Shown one piece after another: positions 25,440-41,600 of a stretch of DNA of 64,000 nt. Numbering within the stretch: the stretch's first letter is position 1; every line of letters begins with the position of its first letter. Under the pieces are notes generated by a model that had not been told where the DNA came from, ran no database searches, and was given only the letters and a program-made list of their open reading frames with translations. The stretch is from the NCBI GenBank assembly GCA_029204225.1, contig CM055092.1, positions 26,890,320 to 26,954,319 on the forward strand, in the 5' to 3' direction. The DNA comes from Diphasiastrum complanatum. Its lineage: Eukaryota; Streptophyta; Lycopodiopsida; Lycopodiales; Lycopodiaceae. The position numbers were made by a program, and so were the translations under genes.

Positions 25440-25560
25440 CAATCACGTTTATTTAAAAAATATATTTATTTAATAGTATTCACAAGGTTTTTATTAGTAC
25501 TCTCGACCTGTCCATTTGCTTGAGAATTGTAGATTGTTCTTCTCTAATGTTTTTATGGTT
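25440..25560 (-). pseudogene. Ty3/Gypsy integrase scrap
   Basis: Read on the minus strand, one frame gives YNSQANGQVESTNKNLVNT, matching the Y.PQANGQ.E..N motif at the end of the Gypsy integrase core. The flanks are AT-rich and no further domain is clear. It is too short for a family assignment. Confidence 0.6.
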
Positions 25561-25639
25561 GATTATTCTGTCAAGAGTTTATTTTTATAAAGGCAAATTT
25601 TCCAATCACAAGACTTCCAAATTTGGCACAATTTTCTCT

Positions 25640-26960
25640 CATCGATTAGTGTGCAAACATAGTTGTTTGTAGAATAAATGTCTCTCCATAATTACTGACA
25701 ACTTCCACTGATCTCTACACAACTACAACTAAAGTAGTCTTTTATTTATGGCTCTTAATCTTAAAACACCTCCCTAAAATTTTACCTAAAAGTACTTGGG
25801 AATTCTTTATTAACCCTAATAAAATGAGTACATCATAAAAAGTCAAGTAATTTTTGGTAGTGTCAAAAAAGCCATGAAACTTAAGAACAAGTATTAAGCC
25901 AATTCTAAAGTACATTTCATTGTATTTATCATTTATGGCTTTCAAAAGTTGAATTGGCACCATGGCTAAATATAATAATATCAATTTTTTCATGGCAATT
26001 TACTTACTAAAATAGTAAAAATTGCTACAAAAACTCTAATTTAGATTCAAAAACTAAATATTAGCTCTATTTATATTGTCAAATAATCGACTGACACGTG
26101 GAAAATTTATGAAACATTTTTTTTATAAAAATCTTATAGATTTTGGAAACAAATGGCAATTGCAAGAGATATACTCTTGATATGTGGGTTTTGTTAACTT
26201 AATAGTATAAAAAAGATTTATTCCCAAAGTTGGCCACTCTAGTTTACCAAATTGAAGTTTACTAACTAATCACATGCTAAAAGGCCATAAATTTGGTTAA
26301 GTCATTCATTTTAGCTAGTTTGAGATTGTTATAAGCTATCAGAATAACTTTTTCTTGGCTTTGGTTGTAATGGAAATGTTTATGTAAGATATAGAACAAT
26401 TACAATTTTTTTTTTTGAAATTGCTAAAAATAATTATAGCTAGAAACAAATATTTTCTTAGAGAAAAGACGGGTGGTATGTGACATTGATAATCTCAAAG
26501 GATACTTATTGTGGAAGAATAATCTACATGATGATGATTAGTTCTTACTCCTAGGATAAAGTTAGATAGAAAAAAAAAATAACCATTGACATATTTATAA
26601 GATATTTTGTGAAAATTTCAAATATTGATCCGGATCTCAAAATTGGTTGCTCATTATCTACGAAATCAAAAAATACTTAAAACTTCTTATATCTTAAAAT
26701 TTTCTGGAATAGAAAACATCATGCTAATTTAATATAATTTCTTTCAGTGTGGAGTTATTTTCGTATAGGAATATTTAAATCACGTGGACTTCACTAATTA
26801 TGTGAGTAAGACTTAAGATTTTTGACAAATTTTCAGGGTAAATGGATTAAAAAAAATTTGAATTTGATTTTTATTTCTATTACATAGGTGGATTACTAGT
26901 AGATGAGATTTTCAATCACTCAAAATATCTTTCAATCAAATGCAAAGTCTTGGTGTGGAA
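25640..26960. other. AT-rich sequence, no gene recognised
   Basis: Strongly AT-rich with only short frames. An 83-codon minus frame at 25742-25993 is hydrophobic and unrecognised; it may be decayed retroelement next to the Gypsy integrase scrap. Confidence 0.4.
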
Positions 26961-26961
26961 A

Positions 26962-29250
<2,289 letters not shown>

Positions 29251-29381
29251 TATAAAACCTAATATATATTGGGGTTCTTAAGTGAGAGCAAAACGGGCCT
29301 AAACAGTGGTTTCTTGGCGCCATCAAACATGGAGGCATACCCCCCGTCCTAACTATATGAAAATTTGGCTTCCTGCCTCCA

Positions 29382-29418
<37 letters not shown>

Positions 29419-29606
29419 CTTTGGTTCGTTTGCGTTAGGGTGACGATCCTACCTCTCGCCCAGAGCTCCTCCTCCTCCTCCTCCTCCTCGTTGGCTAGAG
29501 CTATAGTAGAGGCCTCTTCCTTGACTAGCTCTCGAGAAGCACAATGATCGTTATACAATAAGACCTCATCTTGTTTGCAGGCAGGCAGGCAGGCAGGCAA
29601 GGCAGC
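29251..29606 (+). promoter_or_regulatory. Candidate TATA box and CT-rich 5' leader
   Basis: TATAAAA at 29251-29257 lies about 350 bp before the ATG at 29607. The intervening sequence holds a (CT)n run (29384-29414), a (CTC)n run (about 29464-29490) and five GGCA units (29578-29600) just before the start codon. CT-rich leaders near the start site are common in plants. The transcription start itself is not known. Confidence 0.5.
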
Positions 29607-32600
29607 ATGATGAATAATAAGAGTAATGGAGGAGGCAGCGACTTGGATTTGCCCCAAGAGTTGCTGGGCATGTTGCCTTCCGATCCATACGAGCAGCTGG
29701 ATGTGGCAAGGCGGATCACGGCCATGGCCATCTCAGGGCGAGTGGCGAGGCTCGAGGCAGAGGCAGCAAAGCTGCGCCAGAAGCTGGGCGAGAAAGAGCA
29801 TGTAGTGTATGGCTTGCAGGAGCGCCTCGTTCAAGTAGAGCACACCCTACAAGAAACTACCGCTCGCCTCTCGCATGCCTTGGATGAGCAGGTCAGACAA
29901 AGGGGTTTTGCTTCTGTTTTTGATCATGGTGATTTTATTTTCATCTGACCTAATGTTTAGGTCTAGAGTAGAGTCCTAGGTGCATTTTCCATGGGAATTT
30001 TTGGTTTCTTCTGATCTAATGTTTAGGTAGAGCTCTTTGGAGTAGAGTGCTAGCTACATTCACCATGGTAATTTTTGTCTTCATCTTGCCTCTCATATGC
30101 GTTAAATGAGCTGACAGCGGGATATTTAACTACTTTCTTACTACGGTACTTTTCTCATTCGATGTAATGTTTAGGCAGAGTGCTTTTGAGTAGAATGCTA
30201 GCTATGATTTCCATGGTAATTTTGATCACTTTGAAAATTTGTGTCCTCACCATTGTAGTTTCTGGTCACCATGATAATTTTTGTTTTTATCTCATGCCTT
30301 GGATTAGCCAGCTAGAGGGGACTTTACTGATATTTTTTATCTCGGTAAGTTTTATTTTCCTGTGACATCCATAAGCCTAATCTTTGGCAATGGGTGCTCA
30401 ATGTCCGTCCTAATCAAAGCTAGCCATTTGTCATTGCAACCTGAACTCATGAACACTTAACATAGATTGGAACTTCCAAAATTTATCTTTATGGATATAT
30501 TAGCTACTTGATCATTGTAGAACGATAAAGAAGCTCTATGCACTTCAATGCGCTTTGTTTTTGTGCTAAAATCATAGTTTTTAGGAATAGAAATACAACA
30601 GTTTTTAGCAATGGAAATACAACTCAATTTATCACAACAAATAGTAGTTGAATTTTCTTGGAACTCTTCGACTTCTCCAAGAAGTCTTTGAAGCCAAATG
30701 GCTTCACAAGTTGCAATTGCAGTTGCCTTGTATTCAGCTTCTATGGAGGAAAGTGTCGTTATGGGTTGCTTCTTGCTAAGTGAAATAGTATAACTAGAAT
30801 TTGACCTCTAGATTTTACATTGCTTGCCCAATTTGCATTACAACCCTTGCAAGATATGATTAACTTTTTGATTCATATTCCGGCCCAAATTTGAATGCGC
30901 CCTTTGTTGAGATATAATGCCTATTTTACCCCTGTATGCTGTATATTTGTCATGGGGGCAATTTAAATGTAAATACATTGTCCTCTTTGTAGTTAAGTGG
31001 AAGTTGGGTCCAAGTGGCGAAGTGTGGATGCCATGTAGAATAAGACTCAATAGTTTCTAGATATGTAAAGGACCAATCCTCAAGGAGATCCATGGCCTCC
31101 CTCCTCTCTCTCTTTCTCAGACCATACACTATGGCTACACAGAGACTTCGCCTATGTAGAGCTCACATACGCCGACCCTCCTCATCAGTTCGGGCATCTT
31201 CATCATCATCAACATCATCGTCATCATCATCGTCTGTGGTGACATGATACGGTCTATCATACAGCTCAGATGGTTATTGTATAGCCTTAGTCATATGATT
31301 CCCGATGTACCATATCTCAGACTTTCATGTCTTGAGGGTAGATGAGTTACTTTAGTTGTTTAGTCTTGTTAGGTTAATATCTAGTTGTTGTTGTTTGATT
31401 ATGGAGACATTTATATGCTCCGTTCAGTATCTATCACACTTGAGATGTACTTACTTTGTCTTATATGCCTTTTGGCATTAAAAGACGTTAATAAAGCTTT
31501 TTTTCTTCTTTCTCTCTAATCAAGCATTTGGATTCCTAATTTTGGTTTCTTGTGGTGCTTAAGGTTTCCTTGTATTGTTGATGCTTCAATAGCTAGTTTC
31601 TTTCTAATTTCCATCTGTTGTGTTTGTTATTAAGATTGAGATACTTCATAGATAGACATGTATGTTTATCATGGTATCAGAGCAAGTTGTTTAGCTTGTA
31701 ATTTGTTAAAGTTGGAAACTTTTAGATCATTTTTCAGATTTTTGATTAGATAGCTTAACTTGAAAGTCGCCCACTTTTTCTAGAGCAATTAGTTTTCAAG
31801 ACACGAAGCATAGTTGGACAGCTGGTGATAAGAGTACACTGTGAAAATTGTCAACATTCCCTAGCTAGTTTGAGGGCTAAATTGGCAATTTTTGTACATA
31901 GTTTTGGATCTAACCTTTCATGTTATTTGGACATATAGGCCAAAATTGGCTATTTTAGGCTACTGGTGCCCTAAAATTGGGTCCTAAGTTCTAGAGAGAG
32001 GAGAGAGAGTAATCTCTCTCACCTATATTAGGCTGAAATTTGTGGAGAACAGGTTGGAGAAACTTATGGTATTGTTGAGAGAGATCAATAGATCATTGTC
32101 ACAATTTCTTTCTCCATTGAGAGCATTGCTTTGTGTATTGTCTTCAAGCTTTTGTGTATGATCTTAAGAGGTTTCTAAAAGTGGTAGGCTGTTGTTGTAG
32201 GGCTGGTATGCTCTTGTTTTTGGCTATCATCAGTACCTTTTATTAGCTTCTTTTGTCTCTTGAATGCTTTGTCAAGTTCATGTGTATCAAAGGTAGCATT
32301 AAGATGCTTTGCCATTTCTAGCTTTTGTAGTTTGTTGTGCAAAGATCTTAGCCAAGTATTTTGGGAGTTTGGATTCATTCAAGATCCACTTTTTTCACAT
32401 GGTATCAGAGCTAGTTGGCTGCTATTTTTAGTAAGGTTTCCATTTATGGTGATATTTGGATGTTTGATCATGTTCTAGCATGATTATGCATTGCACTGTT
32501 GATCAAATCTTACTAACCTTTGTTTTGTGAGTTGAACTTGTGGATCAAAAGCATATTTCAGGTCTATTGAAGATCAGAGGTTGAGAAGAAGCTATTTTGG

Positions 32601-35600
32601 ATCAGATCATAACACCTAATCATTTGTTGATTGTGAGGCTTGTGCATATTCAATACTAACAATGTTCTGTTCAATGTATTGTTGACAATCTCCACTTCTG
32701 TGGATGAACACTCTCCTTAAGTGGATGAACCTTCTCCTTAAGTGGATGACAAATACTCTTTGAGTGATTTTGTATTTCTCCAAAAGGCTGAGCAAAGTTC
32801 CCACTTGGATGAAAGATCCCCTTTTGGGTGAACAGATTGTCAACAATCTTTTGCATAAATTTTGGTGTACTTTGTTGAGCATGTAAGTAACTCTCCTTAT
32901 GTAATTTGATTGGAGCATTTGCTGGAAGGTTTTAACCATTATGCAAATGTGTTTTCAGGTTCTTAACAGGTTGAGGAACATTCTCATGTGAAGTGATCTT
33001 AGATCTACATCTAAACACCAAGATTTGACAAGCTAGTGAAGCTAGTCTTGTGATTCACTAAGTGTGCTCTTCTTTCACCTCTAAAGCTTGTACTTATCAC
33101 TTGCTGGAGTTTATAAACTTTTAGAAGTGTGGTTTACATGTGGTTTTACACGTTGAATCAATATCTTAGAGTGTTGATCATATGTTGATCAAGTTTGTTC
33201 AATTCTAGGCATTCTTGGCAACCTAGTCTTTTGTATTTTCTAAGAATGCAAGTAACTCTTCACACCATAACTTGATTTGGCCACTTGTTGGAAAGTTTGA
33301 GAGCTTAAGCAAGAGTGTGTTCAGGTTGGTTTGAGTTTGTAATCCATTCTTAGTGTGTGCAAAGTGTTGCATGTGTTTCAGTCTTCCTTTCTATGCTTGG
33401 AAATTAGCCAGGTTCAAGATAGAAGTGTTTTAGGGTCCTAGATCTTCTGAGATCTTCTTATCCATCATTTGTTGAGAGGAAAGTGAGTGCTAGGTGCATT
33501 AGGATAAAGCCTGTGCGGTTTTCCATCCGGCACTCTTCCCAAAGCCGCCAATTACGATCTTCCTCATTCTTGGGAAGATGTTCCTATTGAAAGAGAGTCT
33601 TAAATTCTACCCAAGTCTTGGGTTGGTTGCTGTCTTTGACTAACGACATCCACCACTTGGAAGATGTTTCTGTAGGTCTCAAGTGATCATGGGTGCCTGT
33701 GAGATTAAGGTAATCTATCCAGTGAAATAAAAAGGCAGTGACATTGTCCACTGTTTTTTCTTTCTTCTCGCCGCTATAAGTGAAATTTTGCATATCCTTA
33801 GCGGAGAGTTGCACTCGTTCCGAAGTCGAGGGAACATCTTCCATTGCGGTGTCAGAGCTTTAGTTCTACATCCGACAATTCCCAATCAGTTTCCATCGGG
33901 GTGGAAGTCAACCTACCAACCAACATGTCTTGGAGTTGTTGGAGGGTTTGTTCCAAACCCGAGAACCGATCAGTAGTCGACTGGAATCTTTCTTGGGTTT
34001 CAGAGACAAAACTCTGAAACTCAGAACGAACCATAAACTAGTCGAAAATCGCCTCGTTTGATAGAGGGGATATTGACACTGGAATCTCCGGAATTTCTTC
34101 CGGCCTTTCCGGTTCCATAACGAAAAAAAAGTCAAATTTCAATGTAAAAACTTACCGAGGGTCCTTGATAGCCAGTGCCAAGTATGTACTGACGTTGTTT
34201 TTCTGTCTTATAGGTACAGTACCGCCTTCCAACAGCCAACTTTGCTTGTCTTATCACTTGACTCAGCCTTCAACTGAAACAGGTCCAAAAAAGGCCAAAT
34301 TCGGGCCTTTATATCTCCCAAACCGCTTCAAGTTCTGATACAGAATCACTTGGCCTTCAGCGAGTTTGTCTTGGCTACCACCAATCAAGTTATTGAGTCG
34401 GAGATTTGGTGGGCTGTCAACTCACAGTCTGTCCAGAACTGGTCCAGTGCTTATTTGCCAAAGGGTGTAGGTGCAAAATCCAAGCTAATGGCCATAATAC
34501 CTGGCTATGAATGTCTTGAAGGCTTTCTTAGGATCAGAAATCCCTATTCCCAAGTTTTTGGAGGATTCTGAGGCCTACAGGGACAGCAGGCAGCAAAAAA
34601 CTCTAAAACAGGCCAGCGACCTCCTAAAAAAGCAATTTTTTTTGAAGTCTGTGACCTGCAGCCCCTTGCCACAATATGAGTCTTGTATCTTCAGCCTTTT
34701 TGGATTAGAAAACCATTGGGACAAGTCCCATTAAGCTTTGACCAGTCTTCAGCAAGATATGAGCAAAAAAATCCATTTTCTCTCTCTAAAACGAGTTAAA
34801 TTTTGCTGCAAAATCCTCATATCTTAGCTGGAGGTACAACTAATGCCCAGCAATCCTCTAACAAGCATGAAACAGTGGCAAATCCACTCCCACGATGGCT
34901 GGAAAGTCTGCTTTGAGACCAAGTGTAAGGCCAACAGCCTTCTCCAAGAACATGCTAGAGAGAGAAAGTTAGGAAGCAAAGGAAAAAAATAGAATTGACT
35001 AGCATGACCCTCCTCCCACACACTCTTAGTCCCAAAGGGCTGGGTACTTGCCTAGTTGTCCACTCCATGAGCTTGCCATTTGATCAGATTTCGGCTATCC
35101 TTGGAGAGGAGCTTATCTTGGAATTGGGCGCACTTTCTGTAGGAGCATCTGATCTCTCTGGTGTTTGCATGGCTGGAGTACTGTTAACAAGGGGAGTACT
35201 ACGATCCAAAAACTTTTATATTTGGGAGAAAATGTTTGGAGTTTTCTTGAGGAGCTTAAACTAAAAGAGGGCGATTTCTCCATAGTTGTGTCGAACCGTG
35301 GTTTGAACCGCCGGTTCGAATCGGCTCAGTTTGAACCATTTTTTTGTTTCGAACCGGGAAAAAAGAAAAAGAAAAAAATGTGTTTTTTTGGCATTTTCCA
35401 AAGGACTATCATTCTAGTCATGCCAAAAAAACAATTCGATTTTTTCAAAGGACTATCTTTTTAGTCATGTATGGAAGTAGCTACTGGCTAATGTCACTGA
35501 TGATATTAGATAGATCATAGCTAAAACTGCAGGCAACAGATGGATCAAGAACCTAAATCATAGGTGACATGTATTGTTAGGTAACAAGACTCATGAGTTG

Positions 35601-38600
35601 GAAGTTCGAGATTCCGTGCCAAAATTCGAATTTCACTATAGATTAATCATGAATTCGGAATTATTATCTACATGTTACCCATTAACACTAAGAAAGCACT
35701 TGTTTTTGACATAATCGAAGGGTGAAATTAAGGGAGGGGGAAAAAAACCCTAAAACCGATTCGCTGGTTCGAACCTGGGGAAGTCCATTCTTTCCCGATT
35801 CAAACCCGATTCAGACACGGTTTGAAAAGGCGATTTAAAAGGTACCATAAAACATTGGATTTCTCTAGTGGGGAATTTAGTGCAAGTGTTGATTGGATCT
35901 TGGGCAAGGGCTAGGACAGCCATACAGGGGGATAGTTTCAAATCCAGAAGCTGAGAGTTATTGAGCAAGTGGTTGCATAACCTAGTTGGGGGCTAACCCT
36001 AGTTTACCTTCTGTGTATCTTTTCTATCTAGTTATGACTAGTCTTTCAGAGAGCATGTTGAGTGAAGCAAGCAGGCTTGATGCCACTAACTTTAGTGTCT
36101 AGAAATTCAAGATCAAGAACATTAGGGAAGATAAAAAATGTTGGAAGCAAGTTCTAACATTAGAACGTGAGCTCAAGGACTATATCAAGAGAGGGCAAAA
36201 AGCACATAAAATCATGAACATGTATGTAAGGGATAATGTTATTCCTTTAAGCAAGTCAGCCAAAGGGCCTAAAGATGCATGGCACATTCTTTGTGCATTG
36301 TATGGAACACCAAATACAGCTAGACTTCTTTACTTGAAGAACAAGCTGTACGAGATAGGGGAGTTAGTCACTGGCCATCTTACTAAGATCCAGGATCTTA
36401 GATACTAGCCTCAGGATGGAGACAGGAGAGTCAGTCACTGACTATCTTACTAAGATCCAGGATCTTAGATACCAGCTTTCTGTACTTGGAGAGGCTATTG
36501 CTGACAAAGATTGGTGCCAATGGTTCTGAATAGCTTGTCATATGCTTATCAGAACTTTGTTATGATGATATCTATGAGGGAGAAATTCCCTACCTATGAA
36601 GAGGTATATGGTCTCTTGTTATTGAGGAGAGTTAATCTCTCCAAGAGGGAGGATTTTTAGGGGCATGCCTTTGCTTCTAAGAAGAAGCATAATTCAGCCA
36701 AGGACAAGAAGAAAGGTAAAGGCAAAAACAAAGGAGCACCACAAGCACTCGAGCAGCAAGGAATGGAGAACTTGCAAATGTCAGAAGCACAATCCATCTC
36801 AACTATCTCTTCCACACCTCGAAGGAAGGGGAGTTGCAATTATTGTGGTAATATGGTCACTTTGCTTTTGAGTGCAGAAAGAGGCTTGGAGAGCAAAAGA
36901 AGGGCACAAAGAAGCAAGGAGGAAATGTTTTAGAGAGTGTTGCAAGAGAGGAGCAGAATGACATAAGGCAAGTTGAGCTATTTTCTGTTCCATTGGCCTC
37001 ACGAGCTACATCAGGTGGTTGGTACATTGACTCTGGCGCTTCAAAGCACATGATGGTTTGATACCTTTGTGGGGATTTGTGATGGACAAGAAGTGTGCCT
37101 AGGTGACAACTCAACACATAATGTCAAGGGGAAGGGCGTAGTTCTTGTAAAGCTTCCATCATGAGAAGTCAAAGTCATTAAGAATGTCTTATATGTACCA
37201 GGACTTCCTAAAAACCTTCTTTTAGTAGGAGCTATCACTCAACAAAATATGAAAATAGAATTTAATACCACTTCTTGTCTTGTATTGGATTTGAGTGATA
37301 ATATGAAGGTTGTGGCCAAAGGATTGCAGGAAGATAATCTATATAGATTGTACACTTCTATCCCTAGTCAGCATGCTTATACAACAAAAGGAAGTGATGT
37401 GGATAGGTTGTGGCACGAGAGGTATGGACATCTTTGCTACCAAAGTATGCAGGTGTTGAACCAACATCATTGGAAGGGCTTCCAGCCATTAAGCCAAGCT
37501 CTTCAGTATGTGAGGCTTAACTATGGGAAAGCAGCAAAGACAAGTTGAAATTGTTTGGCTACGAAATCACTTTAGTACTAATGATTTTTACCATTGCGCT
37601 CGATAGTTCGTTCACAGACTTCGACTTATCGAATCGTCATTCCTTCTTCCAACACACCCCGCTTGTGCTAATTAGGCAAGTAGTGACAAGTAGGTTAAAA
37701 GACCCTTGTGGGCCTAGATCTAGAATAGTAATGATGCCACCTCATATGTTCATGTACTATTTGTGGCCCCAAGATCTTTTTGGTCTTGAGGGGTTTCCAC
37801 GCCCTTCTAATTTGAATTTCATTATGTTGGACTTTATCGTTCTTGCTTGTTTTGTCTACTATTCCACAGCTGGTTTTCAAAAGCTTTCATAATGTGCTTT
37901 CTATGTTGTTAAGGTACTCCATAGCTAGGCCTTGAATTTTGTCAGTCCACCTAACCATTGGTACTATGTTTGATTTGTTACACTCATGTAGTACTGGTTG
38001 GCTTCTTGACTTTGCTTTTCTCTGCAAGTTCCCAAGTGTTATTCTTTAAAATAAATGAATACTCTTCTTTCATTGCATCCATCCAGCTTTACATTGAGAT
38101 GCATCTTCAAATGAGTGGAGTCCATTGTCACTTAGTACTTTAGACATCAAAGCAAAGTTCAAATTTGTTTGAGATTGAATATACCCTCAAGCTAATGTCT
38201 AAGACACCATCAATTGATTTTGGGAAGTAAGAGATTTCAGATATTTTTGTTTGGATATCATCCTAAACTTGACATTGATATGAAACCAGTTGCCAATTTT
38301 CTGTTCTTTTTCTTTGATTTCTTCCATATCTTTTGCGGAAAGTTAATGCCATTCTAGGGATACATTAAGTAAGTTGTATGTTATAGAAAAACCTGGTAAT
38401 AAACTCTTTGTTGTCATGTTTTTGTTGTATGAATTCAAGAATATTTTAGAAGCCGTTTAGGAGTCTATGGCTAAAAATGTACATTTGGACTTGGACAGGC
38501 AAAATTGGCAAACGAGAAAAATGTATTGTTGGCGACAGTCAAAAGATTGAATCGTGATGTAGCAAAGGTGAATTTTTTCTTGAACTTCAACTAATTGTAA

Positions 38601-41600
38601 GTCTGACACAAAAGGATGGTTCCCTTCTCACAAGTTGCTCTATTCTAGCCTTAGTTTTTCTATTGAGAAAATCTTTATTTTTGCTTATTGAGTTACTTCT
38701 AAGAGTTACTGTTTACTTGTGTGATGTTATATCAAAGAATATATTTTGAAGTCTTTGATTCTGCATATTGAATATTGATGGTAGTTACCAAGCTTGTTCC
38801 TGTAAAAAACCATTTGAGTTTTATTTTCTCCATGTGTAGTTCATCACAAATACCACTTGTGTTATGTTGTGATGTACACAACTAGTAACCTTAATTAAGT
38901 TCAAGCCCTACTTTAGGCGATTGACGTGAAGCGATTTGATTAGGCGTTGGATTGGTATTTATAAGGCTACTAGCAAGAGAAGCCTTTGAGTTATTCGTAG
39001 ATATTTTGACTAACATGTCCATGAGGGGTATCATCTTCAAGAATGGGGCCTACCTCAAGTGTACTTATGAGAGCATGAAGGCCTTGCTCTTAGATGAATC
39101 GTTCTACCTAGGGGGCTAGTATGGACTATTATGGTGCTTAGATAGGTCCGTTGTGTGTATAGCTACAACTATAGTAAGTCTAAATTATTCCTCTCGAAGT
39201 GATTGTTGGTGGCATGAGATGTCAAAATCTTGATGATGTTGATAGCTCCAAAATTTGGGGTGGATTGGGATTGGTTCTACTATTGGGTGGTGAGTCGTCA
39301 ATTTTGATCTACGTAGTAGCAAGATAATAGAATTGATGATTCAGGTTGTGAAAGTTTGTACAAGAGGCACAATACAAGTGGTGCATTGTTCTATTCACTA
39401 CTTTTTTTTTTTGCTCTTGAAGGATTTTCAATAAAGCTGCTTTAGAGAATTGTCTTGCTATGTGTTTATCATATTGTGCGTGTGTGAACCAAGTGAATTG
39501 AGATCTTTTAAGAGGCACAATACAAGTGGTTCATTGTTCTATTCACTACTTTTTGTTTTTTTCTTGCTCTTGAAAGATTTTCGATTGAAGCTGCTTTAGA
39601 GAATTGTGATGCTACGTGTTTATCATATTGTGCATGTGTGAACCAATGAGATCTTTTAAGCTCATGCTACAAGGATTTGGGAAGAAAATTTCAGGGTGAC
39701 CGTTGGTTTTTATCAACTCAGTATGCATGTTAGTTTCTTTGTAGATTCACCACTAGAGAAGGCAAGATCGTGAAAGCATTATAAGGTTTTGCTACAAGTT
39801 GTAAAGTCCTATCATGGCCACACTTGTGCAAATTCAATTGAGTAACCAAAATTCACTAAAGTACTGCGCATCAAACTCTCCACTCAACCTGAAAATGCAT
39901 GACTGTGTTTGCCTTTAAGCTTGGGAGATTGCAATACTATCTATCACATATCTGTACACTAGACACAAGCTGTGGCATCCTGTGGCACCAGAGCCCACCT
40001 CAAAAAGGACATGCCTCATTAGTTCATATAGTGCTCTAACCAGGTGATGTTGGGAAACTTGGTTGTTGGGTCATGCAGGCCAATTTTAGGGATCTCACCC
40101 TAGTCTACTAGCCTTTTGTCAAATCTGCAAAGAACCATTGATACTTGTACCTAGGTACACATATTTTTCAACACCTCTTTAAGATGCTACAACTCACCTA
40201 CATACAAAAATAGAAAAGAGCCACTTTAGAAATAAATTACCATCATTTATACTTGTTGGGAGCACACATTTCTCACCAAGATACAATCATACAATGTACG
40301 TGGTCCCCAATCCGAGCATCATTCTTCGAATACATCTTGGAAGGTGTGTCTCTTCACTCTTAATGACCCTAGATCAAGATACATCAAGATGGATGGTACA
40401 GATTATTTCTAGATGGGGCCTTCACTACCTGCGAGTCTCTACATGGGGCCTATAGCCCTTCACATGTCAGGATGCTTTAGGCACTTCGGTATGTAACTCT
40501 CTTTAACTCCTCTTGTGTAACTCCTAGGACCTTTGGTGATTGACCCTCCAGATTCCAAGACCCTTGCTATGAAGAAGTGTTATGACCACAATCATGCATT
40601 AAGTAGGAAACCATAAAGAGTACATGAAATCCAATGTCCATCCAAGATGCACCTGAGAGCAGATAGGCTCCAGTGACCTGAGAGTGGATAGAGCACCATC
40701 ATGCGTTGTGTTCCCATTCTTGGCTATTAGCTCTTGTCCTTTCTTGGCATTCTTAATCAGATCCATCAATTTTTGGTTATCGCTAAGAGCCTCGATGGGA
40801 TTATCCATTGCTTGGAAAACACCAAGATCCTTCCAACACTTAACAAGCGAAAAACACTCAACCATAGTTTCAGTGACATTAGCTTTTTCCCACAAAAAAG
40901 TAATTTTTCATGCAAAAGGGTTTTGTAAACTTTCTTTTTTTTTGTTATTTATACCATTTTCGTCAGCAAAATGTGAGTGCTGATTCTATTCGTAATTGCA
41001 GCTAGAGACGTTCAAGCGCACCCTTATGCAGTCGTTGCAAGAGGACGAAGAAATCTCGCCCGTAAGTTTCTGTTCGTTCGGTGAAATCAGTCATTGCTGT
41101 TATTGTCCTTTTTCAAATCTCTAATGGAATTGGAACGAGCCATACAGCTCGACTTACCTGTTGTTCACCTTTTTGGCATTGTTGCAGCAACTAGAGAGTG
41201 CTGAAAAGCTAGCAGCTTACAGAGCATCATCGCTTGATACCCCTTTCAAAAGCTTACATGTTTCAGGTAGGTCTTGTTGCTACTAAACTTAACTCAGATT
41301 GGTCTCGCTCGTCTTGAAAACGTTGAGGGCCATTCTGAAAGTTGAATCTTGTAAATTGTGGTGACTGATGTATGTTTATGCAAATGAATGGATTTGTAAG
41401 ATAATAGTATGTATTGTATAGCCAATGTTTGTCGGTAGGTGTTAATTTTTATGTATCTTAATTGCACTTGTTGATTTCAGAAGGAGATCGCTCCCTTCAC
41501 AGAGCTTATGTTGTTGAGGATGATGGGAACAGTGCACTGTCTTTACGGTCTAGTCATGTTGGAAGATCGGCCTCCATGCCTGTGGACACAATTGTTTCTG

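Noticed and set aside
25742-25993. 83-codon minus frame
   Set aside because: AT-rich, hydrophobic and unrecognised; may be decayed retroelement, but no motif supports it.
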